Notes: generated from the sequence alone by a model not told the origin. A DNA stretch of 12,410 bases from Candidatus Uhrbacteria bacterium (GCA_003505155.1 DNYJ01000040.1:885-13294); one strand, 5' to 3'. Positions 1 through 10,924 are shown, counted from the first letter of the stretch. Made by a program: numbers and translations.

Positions 1-1497
1 TACAACAATACCGATGGTGACGGAAGCGTAACGGACGGAACGAATGTTGTAGCCGGACAAGGTATAACAGTCACTGACGGAGCTCGCCCTATTCTCTTGA
101 GTGCCAGTCCAGCCAGTGGTGGCGTCTTGATTCCCGCTACGACCAACTTCACCCTCACCTTCTCGGAAGATCTTACGACTTCTGCGGAAAACACGGCTAA
201 TATCGTTGTAACAGCTACGATTGGAACACCAACATACACACTTTCTGAAGCAAGCGGCGTTGTGACAGTCGATCCGAGCGGTTCAACATTTAGCCCGGGT
301 GTAACGGCGACGGTGACGGTTGGAACGGGCGTAGTTGACGCGGCAGGCAATACTTACAACACAGCCGCGACCGTGGCTACCGAGCCTTACTCCTTCACAA
401 CCCAAAATCCGTCCTCCGGTGGAGGCGGCGGGGGTGGAGGCGGCGGAGGATCCTCGACGGTTTCCGTAGTCTCGGATGCCGTAACGGTAGCCTCGCCCAA
501 TGGCGGAGAAGTGCTGACCGGCGGGGCACAGCATGACATTACTTGGACGAGTACAGGGAACGTCAATAACGTGATGCTCTACTACTCGGTTGATGGAGGT
601 TCGGCCTTCGGACTCATCGCCGCGGGAACGGCCAATGATGGAACTTACGCTTGGACGGTGCCCAATACGGCGACCGGACAGGCACTGGTCAAGATCGTCG
701 GGCGCGATGCTGGCGGAGCGACGCTTGCGACGGATCAATCCAACGCAACCTTCACGATCGGTGTTGACACAGCCATTCCGGTTGCGGAAGCTCCGACGGG
801 AACCAGTGAAGTGAGCGCGCCTTCCGGAAGCATGTCGCGTGTGGATGCAGAAGCGGCCTTGCCCGATACGATTAACGTGGATTACTTGGTGCGCGTGCAA
901 AACGACGGCGACCCAACGACGGATTACGACACGACCGTTTACTACGTCGGACTCGACGCCAAGCGCCACCCGTTCCCGTCCTCGCAAATCTACTTCACAT
1001 GGTATGAAAACTTCGACCAAGTTCGCACGATCGAGGGCGCGGTTCTGACCGCCATCCCGCTGGGAACTCCGGTTCTTGTGCGCCCGGGCACGATGATGGT
1101 AAAGATCCAATCCGACGCTCGCACCTTCGCGGTGGAGCCGGGCGACTACACCATCCGCTGGGTGCCGACGGAAGAAGTGGCTGTCGCTCTCTACGGCAGT
1201 GCATGGAACACTCGCATCGTGGACATCGAACCGACGTACTGGTCGCGCTTCACGATGGGGTCAGACCTCACGGCTGATCTCCATCCTGCAGGCTCGGTCT
1301 TGAAAGATGCCGCCGGCGCGAAGTACTACTACGACGGAGTGAACAAGCGTGCGTTCGCAAGCGACGCCGCCTTCAGCGCGAACATGTTCCAGAACAAGTA
1401 TGTGATCAACAATCCGTCCTCCACCGGCTGGTCCTCGGCCGCGGCAGGAACGGCGATCGCAGGGTTCGAGGATGGACTGTTCTCTCTGCAAAGGTAA
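1..1497 (+). CDS. Secreted Ig-like surface protein, 5'-partial (paralog of next gene)
   Basis: The frame is open from the first base, so the N-terminus and any signal peptide lie outside the window; about 498 residues are visible. In order: an SbsA-type bacterial Ig-like domain (about residues 29-135; LSASPASGG and LTFSEDL), an 11-glycine hinge (nt 418-450), a Kre9/KNH-like beta domain (nt about 481-765; SPNGGEVLTGG and ITWTSTG), then C-terminal modules with a Y-x(3-6)-[KR]-[RH]-x-F core (YVGLDAKRHPF, YYYDGVNKRAF). The next gene has the same architecture and close wording throughout, so the two are tandem paralogs. This copy carries one more C-terminal module (about nt 1280-1420). No LPXTG motif or C-terminal membrane segment is visible. 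Extracellular and probably structural or adhesive by inference; no enzymatic motif is seen. TAA stop, followed by a terminator. Confidence 0.85.
   Translation, partial: YNNTDGDGSVTDGTNVVAGQGITVTDGARPILLSASPASGGVLIPATTNFTLTFSEDLTTSAENTANIVVTATIGTPTYTLSEASGVVTVDPSGSTFSPGVTATVTVGTGVVDAAGNTYNTAATVATEPYSFTTQNPSSGGGGGGGGGGGSSTVSVVSDAVTVASPNGGEVLTGGAQHDITWTSTGNVNNVMLYYSVDGGSAFGLIAAGTANDGTYAWTVPNTATGQALVKIVGRDAGGATLATDQSNATFTIGVDTAIPVAEAPTGTSEVSAPSGSMSRVDAEAALPDTINVDYLVRVQNDGDPTTDYDTTVYYVGLDAKRHPFPSSQIYFTWYENFDQVRTIEGAVLTAIPLGTPVLVRPGTMMVKIQSDARTFAVEPGDYTIRWVPTEEVAVALYGSAWNTRIVDIEPTYWSRFTMGSDLTADLHPAGSVLKDAAGAKYYYDGVNKRAFASDAAFSANMFQNKYVINNPSSTGWSSAAAGTAIAGFEDGLFSLQR
418..450 (+). repeat. Poly-glycine hinge tract (11 Gly codons)
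   Basis: Eleven consecutive glycine codons, flanked by Ser residues, separate the Ig-like and Kre9/KNH-like domains. The codons are mixed (GGT, GGA, GGC, GGG), so this is not a pure trinucleotide run. The paralog has six glycines at the same place (about nt 3257-3274), so the length varies between copies, as expected of a flexible spacer. Confidence 0.8.
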
Positions 1498-1527
1498 AAG
1501 ATAGACGGTAGACGGTGGAAATGAACG

Positions 1528-1554
1528 ACCCCCGGGGCGATGCTCCGGGGGTTT
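1528..1554 (+). terminator. Intrinsic terminator after first surface-protein gene
   Basis: An 11-bp GC-rich stem with one G:U pair (arms 1528-1538 and 1542-1552) closes a 3-nt GAT loop and runs into a short TTT. It starts about 30 nt after the TAA stop. The U-tract is short, so efficiency is uncertain, but the stem is very stable. It separates the two paralogs into distinct transcripts. Confidence 0.75.
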
Positions 1555-1560
1555 AGGTTA

Positions 1561-1589
1561 TTGTGAGTTGTTGAGCAATGATATACACT
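1561..1589 (+). promoter_or_regulatory. Predicted sigma70-type promoter for second surface-protein gene
   Basis: TTGTGA (1561-1566), a 17-bp spacer, then TACACT (1584-1589). It sits just after the terminator and about 45 nt before the ATG. The same -35 hexamer and spacing occur before valS. The -10 is only a 4/6 match, so confidence is moderate. The predicted start near 1596 falls inside the adjacent inverted repeat. Confidence 0.45.
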
Positions 1590-1590
1590 G

Positions 1591-1613
1591 GAAGTAAGAA
1601 AATACCTTACTTC
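1591..1613. promoter_or_regulatory. Perfect 8-bp inverted repeat over predicted transcription start
   Basis: GAAGTAAG (1591-1598) and CTTACTTC (1606-1613) are perfect reverse complements around a 7-nt AT-rich spacer. The repeat lies between the predicted -10 and the ATG at 1634. It could be a repressor operator or a hairpin at the 5' end of the mRNA. The symmetry is seen directly; the function is inferred. Confidence 0.5.
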
Positions 1614-1633
1614 TATCACTCATTTATCTTTCT

Positions 1634-4036
1634 ATGACATCCATTCGTCACCATACCGCACTCATCATTGCCGTCACAGCGGTGATGCTCTCGGCTTCGC
1701 TCTTTCTTTCGCCTCAAGCTCAAGCCGCTGTGGGCGACGGAGCTTCGAGCAATATTCAGTTGCTCGACACCAACGCCAACGGCGAGATTGATCGCATTAC
1801 GTTTAATGTCGCCAACCCGAACTTGGAATCATGGGTTCTTGGTGGCGTGTTTCCTCACGGCGTCAGCGTTCTTGACGGCGGAAGCGGAAATGCGATCACC
1901 GTCTCTGCTATTGCTTTTACCACGGCGATCAACGTCAATCCGGTCGGCGTTCAGATAGATCTGAACGAAGCGGACGCCGATTTGGAAGTGGATACGTCGG
2001 TGAGTGCGGTGGAGCTGGTCTACACGGCCGGCCCCGCGGACAACATTGCCGACGGCGTGGACGAACAAGTCAATGCCATCTCGGCCGTTGATACGAACGC
2101 CACGGACACGGAAGCCGACGCCGCCGCGCCTCAGGTAGATCGCCTTACCTACGGCGACGCGGATGCAGATGGAAAAATTGATCTTCTCACGCTCGTGTTT
2201 TCGGAAGAGATCTCTGCGACCAGTGAACTTTCCGCCGCCGACATCACCCCAACGGTCGGGGATTTCACGGGTCTGGCTCTTGGATCAGGCACGGGAGACT
2301 TGATTACGGAAGTTGAAATAGGAGTGGATACGACGCTCGCGATTGATCTCACTAATGCAACGCTTGTAGCAGGCGGGGCATCCGAAGCGACAGCGGTAGA
2401 TACCGCCGACAATTCCGGCAACTTCACACTCACCTTTGCTAACTTTACTTTCACGGATGGGACCACTGCTTATACGACAGGACATTCCGTAGCTTCGACG
2501 GATATTGTCGACGGTGCGGCACCCGTTCCGGTTGCGGGTTCGGGCACGGTCTATATGGATCTGACGGGTGGTGATGCCGTCATTGATCGCATTCTTATCA
2601 ATTACTCGGAATCTGTCACGTCAACGGGTGTGGTTCCAGTCAGTCGGTTCACGTTAACGAGTGTGACAGGTGCGAACGGATTCGGCGGCTCGCTTTTTGG
2701 GAATGCTCTCGATACGGGTGGTGACATCAGTGTCAGCATGACGGGCGCAGAGTCTAACGAAACGAGTCATGTGACTGCTCCAACGATTGCTTATAATGAC
2801 AATAGTGACGACGCCACCAATTATCTCGCAGATGCCGCCGGCCTTATCGTTCAGACGCATGGAGCCATCGCTCTCTATGATCTCGCTGGCCCCATCGTGT
2901 TGAGTGTGAGTCCATCCAACGGCGGCACGTTGATTCCGGCGACGATTGACTTCACGATCACGTTCTCGGAAGATCTTGCCGATGGTTCGGTGACAACGAG
3001 CAACATCACAGGTTCAGCAACATCGGGACCCGCAACCGTCGACGTGTCGGAAGTAAGCGGAGTCGTAACGGTCAGTCCGACGGGAGCTTCGTTCAGTTCC
3101 GGTGCGACTGTTACCATTACGCTCAATGGAGATACAGGCGGGTTGAGCGACGCCAACAACAACGTCTTGCGAAATACGGGAACGGTTGTGGCACTTACCG
3201 ACAGCGGCAACGATGAACTCTACACATTTCTCGCCCTCAACCCGTCCTCAAGCGGAGGCGGGGGAGGAGGTTCGCCTTCGAGTGTGACGGTAACACCGGA
3301 TGCCGTAACACTCACTTCGCCAAACGGCGGGGGGATGCTTTCGGGGGGCAGTACGGTGAATGTGGTTTGGACGTCGGCTGGAAACATCAACAATGTAAAT
3401 CTCTCTTACTCACTTGACGGCGGTGTTGCCTTTGTCTCGATTGTTTCTGGCACCGACAACGACGGCTCCTATGCTTGGAGTGTTCCCAATATCAATGCTC
3501 CGTCAGTGCGCTTGCGCGTCGTCGGACGCGACGCGGGAGGGGCGACACTTGCCACCGATCTCTCGGACACGGCTTTTGCCATAGAACTCAATGCTTCTAT
3601 GCCGGCGGTAAATCCGGCTGCCTCTTCAGCGCCTGTCAGCATGCGCACATCCTCCGGCTCTCTTGTAGAGATGGTACCGGGGGTGCTCTTCCGAGGTGTT
3701 ACGCTTCCGGACGTTTACCGAGTGGATGAGGACGGCACGCGCCATGTGTTCCCCAACGAGACGACCTTCTTCTCGTGGGGCTACTCGTTTAACAATGTCG
3801 TTGTGGTAAATGACGATCAGTTGCGGCTTCTCACGCTTGGCGCGCGCGTGACGATCAAGCCGGGTTCACATCTCGTGAAAATTCAAAGCGATCCAAAAGT
3901 CTATGAAGTGGGCGAGGGAGCCACGCTCACCCATGTGCCAGACGAAGCGACGGCCGTGGCGCGTTTTGGTCCCAACTGGGCCGCGCTCGTGCGCGATATT
4001 CCGTCGGTGTTCTTCTCGGATTACACAATTCTTTAA
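1634..4036 (+). CDS. Secreted multidomain Ig-like surface protein, 800 aa
   Basis: Complete gene. Residues 1-31 are a signal peptide (basic start, hydrophobic core, AQA cleavage before AVG). Three N-terminal beta modules follow, each opening with an acidic D/N-rich loop and a strand: DTNANGEIDRITF (45-57), DADADGKIDLLTLVFSEE (175-192), and GGDAVIDRILINYSES (312-327). The first two loops resemble Ca2+-binding DxDxDG turns. Next come an SbsA-type Ig-like domain (about 419-533), a six-glycine hinge (541-546), a Kre9/KNH-like domain (about 556-651) and C-terminal modules containing RVDEDGTRHVF and HLVKIQSDPKVYEV. It ends at a point where the upstream paralog has one further module. No Shine-Dalgarno precedes the ATG. 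Likely exported cell-surface or S-layer-type protein; ligand unknown. It converges on the DHH-like gene with a 9-bp gap and no visible terminator. Confidence 0.9.
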   Translation: MTSIRHHTALIIAVTAVMLSASLFLSPQAQAAVGDGASSNIQLLDTNANGEIDRITFNVANPNLESWVLGGVFPHGVSVLDGGSGNAITVSAIAFTTAINVNPVGVQIDLNEADADLEVDTSVSAVELVYTAGPADNIADGVDEQVNAISAVDTNATDTEADAAAPQVDRLTYGDADADGKIDLLTLVFSEEISATSELSAADITPTVGDFTGLALGSGTGDLITEVEIGVDTTLAIDLTNATLVAGGASEATAVDTADNSGNFTLTFANFTFTDGTTAYTTGHSVASTDIVDGAAPVPVAGSGTVYMDLTGGDAVIDRILINYSESVTSTGVVPVSRFTLTSVTGANGFGGSLFGNALDTGGDISVSMTGAESNETSHVTAPTIAYNDNSDDATNYLADAAGLIVQTHGAIALYDLAGPIVLSVSPSNGGTLIPATIDFTITFSEDLADGSVTTSNITGSATSGPATVDVSEVSGVVTVSPTGASFSSGATVTITLNGDTGGLSDANNNVLRNTGTVVALTDSGNDELYTFLALNPSSSGGGGGGSPSSVTVTPDAVTLTSPNGGGMLSGGSTVNVVWTSAGNINNVNLSYSLDGGVAFVSIVSGTDNDGSYAWSVPNINAPSVRLRVVGRDAGGATLATDLSDTAFAIELNASMPAVNPAASSAPVSMRTSSGSLVEMVPGVLFRGVTLPDVYRVDEDGTRHVFPNETTFFSWGYSFNNVVVVNDDQLRLLTLGARVTIKPGSHLVKIQSDPKVYEVGEGATLTHVPDEATAVARFGPNWAALVRDIPSVFFSDYTIL

Positions 4037-4045
4037 CCACCCTGA

Positions 4046-5188
4046 TTAGGTTCTGGTCAACGCCTGTTTAAGGTGGCCGATGATATTCGTTTCGACATCC
4101 ACGATTCGTTTGTTCGGGAACAGGAGCCTCACTTCCTCATGCGTTCCCGCCGGCTTGAAGGGCATGCAGAGCACGATGGCATCGTGCGGGCGCGTCGTGT
4201 GAACGAGCGCCGTGGTGTTTCGGTCGGCATCCTCAAAGAAGAGAACGGCGATCTTGGCGACGGGGGAGGAGCTGATCAGTTCCTCCACGATGCCCGAGAG
4301 CGCTTCTTCGCTTGTGCCAGCGTGCAAAAAGTCCTGCTGGGAAAGAACCGTCCAGACGAGACCTCGCTCTGGGTCGGATTTCAATCTGGCGAGAGCGCGT
4401 CCCCACAAACGCAGCGTTTCAATACTGCGCGTGCGGTAAAGATGATCCACGATTTTATCGCGCTTGGCGCCTTTCCCCATGAGAGCGGAAGCGACTTGAA
4501 GGGTTTTGGGCGTAACATTCTGCGATCGGAAACTGCGAGTTTTGGCGATCATGCCCGTCAAAAATTGCGTGGCCATTTCCTCATCAAAGAGTTCCGGCGC
4601 GCAGCCGGCGACAAAGTCATGGCACACTTCGCCCAAGCTCGTGGAGGTCATATCCACGACGTTGACGTGTCCAAAATGTTCGTTGCCGGGCGCGTGGTCA
4701 ATGTTCACGATCGGCGTGCGGTAGAAAAAGTCGGGATGATCTTCAAACACGCGGCCACAGTCCTCAAGACGTTTGGCACCCATGCAAATAATGAGGTCAT
4801 GTCGGTAAGTACCGTGAGCGAAGTTGAGATCGTCCTTTGACCAGCCACCGGAGCGAGGCTGAAGAAAAATATGGAGCTTGCCGTCAAGGATGTCGTAAGA
4901 AAGCTCATCTGGCGCGGTTTTTGAGACGTCGAGTTGGATCACGTACGAACGAATGTTTTTTAACTCCGGCTCGATCCGTTTGGCGGCTTCTTCGTCGAGG
5001 AAATGCAGATGGTTCATGGATTCTTTATCGGCCGTCACGATGTGAACCGGCTTCTCGAGCTTGCGCAGAAATCGTGCTATGCCAAGCGCAGAGGCGAAGC
5101 CATCGGCTCCGCCCCCGTTTGGAATGACGATAAGCGGTGCCTTTGCCCGCTCGATCGTTTTCATGGCTGTTTGTCGGTTGGTATTCAT
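4046..5188 (-). CDS. DHH-fold (NrnA/RecJ-like) protein with degenerate catalytic motifs
   Basis: About 380 aa. The layout matches DHH phosphoesterases of the NrnA (nanoRNase/pAp phosphatase) type: motif I near residues 24-33 (NGGGADGFAS), motif II near 137-145 (GAKRLEDCG), the signature IVNIDHAPGN near 161-169, motif IV TGMIAKTRSF near 211-220, then a DHHA1-like C-terminal half. Most metal ligands are replaced: the motif I His and first Asp are absent, motif II lacks its Asp, DHH reads DHA, motif IV has Lys where TGI-x-D-T has Asp, and no GGGH is seen. A hydrolase role is therefore doubtful; a nucleotide-binding or scaffold role is inference. Start: a TTGACC-N17-TATGAT promoter overlaps the longer ATG options at 5242, 5218 and 5215, leaving ATG 5188 (about 19-nt leader) or ATG 5164. 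Divergent from valS. Confidence 0.8.
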   Translation of the reverse strand: MNTNRQTAMKTIERAKAPLIVIPNGGGADGFASALGIARFLRKLEKPVHIVTADKESMNHLHFLDEEAAKRIEPELKNIRSYVIQLDVSKTAPDELSYDILDGKLHIFLQPRSGGWSKDDLNFAHGTYRHDLIICMGAKRLEDCGRVFEDHPDFFYRTPIVNIDHAPGNEHFGHVNVVDMTSTSLGEVCHDFVAGCAPELFDEEMATQFLTGMIAKTRSFRSQNVTPKTLQVASALMGKGAKRDKIVDHLYRTRSIETLRLWGRALARLKSDPERGLVWTVLSQQDFLHAGTSEEALSGIVEELISSSPVAKIAVLFFEDADRNTTALVHTTRPHDAIVLCMPFKPAGTHEEVRLLFPNKRIVDVETNIIGHLKQALTRT

Positions 5189-5213
5189 GTGTGAAACGCT
5201 TGGAAAAGAGGCC

Positions 5214-5242
5214 ATCATAGCGGAGGGAGGGCGAGCGGTCAA
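5214..5242 (-). promoter_or_regulatory. Predicted promoter for DHH-like gene
   Basis: Read on the - strand: TTGACC (5242-5237), exactly 17 bp, then TATGAT (5219-5214). Both hexamers are 5/6 matches to the sigma70 consensus. The predicted start is near 5207, about 19 nt before ATG 5188. This makes the upstream in-frame ATGs, which lie within the promoter, unlikely starts. Confidence 0.7.
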
Positions 5243-5265
5243 GGGTGATTCACTTCGAGTTTGCC

Positions 5266-5294
5266 TTGTGATGGAAGCTCCAAATCGCTATACT
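5266..5294 (+). promoter_or_regulatory. Predicted promoter for valS and the synthetase operon
   Basis: TTGTGA (5266-5271), 17 bp, TATACT (5289-5294). The predicted start is about 5301, only some 3 nt before ATG 5304. The valS mRNA is therefore either effectively leaderless or starts translation at the second in-frame ATG (5319) with a leader of about 18 nt. A GTGA-T-TCAC palindrome (5245-5253) lies between this promoter and the divergent one. Confidence 0.65.
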
Positions 5295-5303
5295 GGGGCT
5301 ATT

Positions 5304-7998
<2,695 letters not shown>

Positions 7999-8006
<8 letters not shown>

Positions 8007-9180
8007 CACGGATCCGAAGGCGATCGAAGAACTCCTCACGCGTGGAGTGGACGAAGTGATCGGAAGCGATGATTTGCGCAAGCGTTTGCTCTCGGGCGAA
8101 CGTCTGCGCGTGAAGCTCGGCATTGATCCCACAAGCCCCAATCTGCATCTGGGCCGCTCGATCCCGCTTCTCAAGTTGCGCGATTTTCAACGTCTGGGAC
8201 ATCAAGTCGTCTTTATCATCGGCGACTTCACAGGAACGATCGGCGACACATCGGACAAAGACTCCGAGCGGCCGATGCTCTCGCGCGATGTCGTTGAGGC
8301 GAACATGAAGACGTACAAGGAGCAGGCGGGGAAGATCCTCGACCTCTCAAAATGCGAAGTTCGGTACAACAGTAATTGGCTCTCAAAGCCCGGCTACGCC
8401 GAGATCGGGGAGCAAGCCGACCAGTTTTCGCTCAACGAATTTATGTCGCGCGAGCTGATCAAGAAGCGTTTGGACGAGGGTAAGCGCGTGTCCGTCCGCG
8501 AGCTCCTCTATCCTCTCATGCAAGGTTACGATTCCGTCATGGTTCAGGCAGACGTTGAACTCGGCGGCACGGATCAGCGTTTCAATCTGCTTGCCGGCCG
8601 TACGCTTCAAAAGCATTACGGTCAGAAGCCTCAAGCGATCATTATGAACCCGCTTGTGGAGGGAACCGATGGGCGCAAGATGAGTTCAAGTTGGGGCAAT
8701 ACGGTGAATCTCACCGATACGGCGGAGAATATATTCGGCAAAATCATGTCGGTGCCCGACGAACTGATCCTCAAATACTTCATGTTCATGACGCGCGTGG
8801 TCGCGGAGACCATCGCAGCGCATACCGACGCGCTCAAAGCTGGAGCAAATCCTCGCGACGTGAAGCTTGAGCTGGCTGAAGAGATCGTGCGAATGTACCA
8901 CGGCGAGGCAGAGGCGAAGAAAGCCCGCGAAGGCTTCATCTCGATATTTTGCAAAGGAGAAATGCCGGAGGAGATGCCAGAGTTCAAGCTCAAGAGCGAG
9001 ATGACGATCGTGGACGTGCTGATTGACTCCAAGTTGTGCTCCTCAAAAAATCAGGCTCGACGAGACATAGATGGGGGAGGAGTGAAACTCGACGGAGAGG
9101 TCGTAACAGACTACGAGACGACCCCGGCATCCGGTTCAATTCTGCAAAAAGGCAAGCGCCACTTCCTCCACCTCGTCTGA
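7999..9180 (+). CDS. tyrS: Tyrosyl-tRNA synthetase
   Basis: Class I synthetase charging tRNA-Tyr; about 393 aa from the chosen start, typical of the longer bacterial TyrRS type. Motifs: GIDPTSPNLHLGR with the HIGH equivalent HLGR (50-53), the tyrosine/ATP-site segment DVELGGTDQRFN, KMSSS (227-231), and a C-terminal S4 RNA-binding domain (about 335-393). The fourth HIGH position is Arg instead of His. The start is uncertain. TTG 7999 overlaps the valS stop (TTGCCTAA) and gives a family-like N-terminus (PNTDPKAIEELLTRG). ATG 7948 would add 17 basic residues and overlap valS by 59 bp. Neither has a clear Shine-Dalgarno. The overlap implies translational coupling to valS. Ends with TGA, evidence that UGA is a stop here. 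Confidence 0.92.
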
Positions 9181-9181
9181 A

Positions 9182-9212
9182 TCCAGTATCCAGTATCTAA
9201 CATCTAACATTC
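9182..9212 (+). repeat. Short degenerate spacer repeat between tyrS and argS
   Basis: The 37-nt spacer is almost entirely short-period repeat: TATCCAG-TATCCAG-like then TATCTAACATCTAACAT. Similar sequence appears on both sides of the palindromic element after argS. No promoter, terminator or ribosome-binding site is visible, so argS is probably read through from tyrS. Confidence 0.6.
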
Positions 9213-9217
9213 AAACC

Positions 9218-10924
9218 ATGTATCTCCTCCAAACTGCTAAACAAGACGCGCTCAAGCTCCTCAAAGCCGCGCTTGGCAAAGCCTACACGCCAAACGTGGA
9301 TGATCTTGAAGTACCACCAGACACGACGATGGGCGACATTGCTTTCCCTTGTTTTGTCATCGGCAAGGGTCTCAAGAGAAACCCCGCGGAGCTGGCAACG
9401 GAAATTGCGGCAAAGGTGGCGCCCAAGGGGCTCGTCGTCAAACTGGAAGCGAAGGGACCTTACGTCAACTTTTGGATTGATGCGGGAAAAATGGCCGAGC
9501 GCGTTTTGAAAGAAGTGGCGACGGCAAAAGAACGGTATGGATACTCGGTTTCCGGAAAGAAGAAGCGCGTTCTCGTGGAATACGCGAATCTGAACACGCA
9601 CAAGGAAGTGCACGTGGGCCATATTCGCAACATGGCGCTTGGACAAGCGGCGGCAAATATCCTCCGCGCGGCTGGCTTCAGTGTCGTGCCTCACGCCTAC
9701 ATCAACGATCTTGGAAATGCAGTGGCACGCTGTCTTTGGGGCTATCGAAAATTCCATGCGGATGAGAAGCCGGAGAAGGGGGAGGAGAATGCTTTTTTCG
9801 GAGAGGTCTATGCTAAGGCGACGAGCGCTATGGAAGACGATCTTGCGGCTCGCGAAGAAATCTCTGTTATTCAACGGGAGCTCGAAGAGGGAAAGGGGGA
9901 GTGGACCAAGCTTTGGAAGATGACGAACAGATGGTCGCTCAATGGACTCAAGGCCGTCTTCGACGATTTTGGACTTGAGCTTGAAAAAATTTATCTGGAA
10001 AGCGACATTCTGAAGTCGAGCAAAAAAATTGTTCAGACGCTCATCAAGAAGGGGATCGCCGTGCACAGCGAAGGAGCTTGGGTGGTGAGGCTTGAGGACG
10101 AAGGGCTTGGCGTTTCCATTCTCGTGAAATCCGACGGCACGCATCTGTACAACGCCAAAGATCTTGGGCTTGCTCAAAAGAAAGAGGAAGATTACCGTCC
10201 CGACCGCTCGATCTATGTGGTGGACGCCCGCCAGAAGCAAGTGATGGCCCAGCTTTTCGCAACGCTCAAGCGCATGGGATTCAAGAAGGAATTGGAGCAC
10301 CTTTCCTACGGCCACGTGAGTCTCCCCGAAGGCGCGATGTCCTCGCGCAAAGGCACCATCATCCGGTATCAGGATCTGATGAGCGCTCTGGAAGAATCAG
10401 CGGCGAAAGAAACTCGTGCTCGGCACGAAGATTGGGATGAGGATCGGGTGGCGCGCGTCGCTCGAACCATTGCGTTTGCCGCCGTGAAGTTTTTCATGTT
10501 GCGGAGCGACCCGGACAAGGACATCGTCTTTGATGCGCGCGAATCACTCTCGTTTGAAGGGTTCAGCGGGCCGTATCTTCTCTACACCGTCGCGCGTTGT
10601 CGGAGGTTGCTTGAAAAGAGTGAAGACAAACCCTCGTTGGATGACATTCGGTTGTCGTCTAAGGAAGCGCAAGCGGTGGTGCGTGCGCTTGCGGTGTTCC
10701 CGGAGACCGTCCTGAAGACCGCGGCTGACTATCAAGTTTCGCGCGTGGCCCAAGCGCTCTTTGATCTCGCGCAGGCGTTCAGCACGTTCTATGCGCAGGT
10801 GCCGGTGAATGCCGAGCCAGATGAGATTGTGCGCAAAAGCCGCTTGGCGCTTGTTGCCGCCGTTGCGCAAACGATTGAAAATGGCCTTCATCTTTTAGGC
10901 ATCGAGACAGTGGACGAAATGTAG
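9218..10924 (+). CDS. argS: Arginyl-tRNA synthetase
   Basis: Class I synthetase charging tRNA-Arg; 568 aa, normal length. Domains: N-terminal ArgRS additional domain (about 1-90; GDIAFPCFVIGK, GPYVNFWID), catalytic core with EYANLNTHKEVHVGHIRN (HIGH equivalent HVGH at 132-135), the KMSKS-loop equivalent MSSRKG (374-379, a usual ArgRS variant), and a C-terminal DALR anticodon-binding domain (about 455-568; SGPYLLYTVARCRRLL). ATG 9218 is the natural start because the conserved N-terminal domain begins there; no Shine-Dalgarno is present. Separated from tyrS by a 37-nt repeat spacer and followed by TAG, a repeat spacer and the 184-bp palindromic element. No missing key residues noticed. Confidence 0.95.
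   Translation: MYLLQTAKQDALKLLKAALGKAYTPNVDDLEVPPDTTMGDIAFPCFVIGKGLKRNPAELATEIAAKVAPKGLVVKLEAKGPYVNFWIDAGKMAERVLKEVATAKERYGYSVSGKKKRVLVEYANLNTHKEVHVGHIRNMALGQAAANILRAAGFSVVPHAYINDLGNAVARCLWGYRKFHADEKPEKGEENAFFGEVYAKATSAMEDDLAAREEISVIQRELEEGKGEWTKLWKMTNRWSLNGLKAVFDDFGLELEKIYLESDILKSSKKIVQTLIKKGIAVHSEGAWVVRLEDEGLGVSILVKSDGTHLYNAKDLGLAQKKEEDYRPDRSIYVVDARQKQVMAQLFATLKRMGFKKELEHLSYGHVSLPEGAMSSRKGTIIRYQDLMSALEESAAKETRARHEDWDEDRVARVARTIAFAAVKFFMLRSDPDKDIVFDARESLSFEGFSGPYLLYTVARCRRLLEKSEDKPSLDDIRLSSKEAQAVVRALAVFPETVLKTAADYQVSRVAQALFDLAQAFSTFYAQVPVNAEPDEIVRKSRLALVAAVAQTIENGLHLLGIETVDEM

Noticed and set aside
418..450. Glycine tract as a phase-variable slippage site
   Set aside because: The codons are mixed and there is no long homopolymer, so replication slippage would be inefficient.
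283..1110. Long - strand open frame (275 aa) opposite the first surface protein
   Set aside because: Antisense shadow of a gene with clear domains; composition is Arg/His-rich and no family is recognisable.
4037..4045. Terminator between the converging surface-protein and DHH-like genes
   Set aside because: Only 9 bp separate the stop codons and no stem-loop with a T-run is visible nearby on either strand.
4073..4840. + strand open frame (255 aa) opposite the DHH-like gene
   Set aside because: The - strand reading has family motifs and a good promoter; the + reading has neither.
5061..5303. N-terminal extension of valS by 81 codons
   Set aside because: It would span the divergent promoters and the 5' end of the DHH-like gene, and ValRS homology begins only at MPKAYDPQ.
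9197..10315. 372-aa - strand open frame opposite argS
   Set aside because: argS is unambiguous on the + strand; the antisense frame shows no domain and arises from codon bias.
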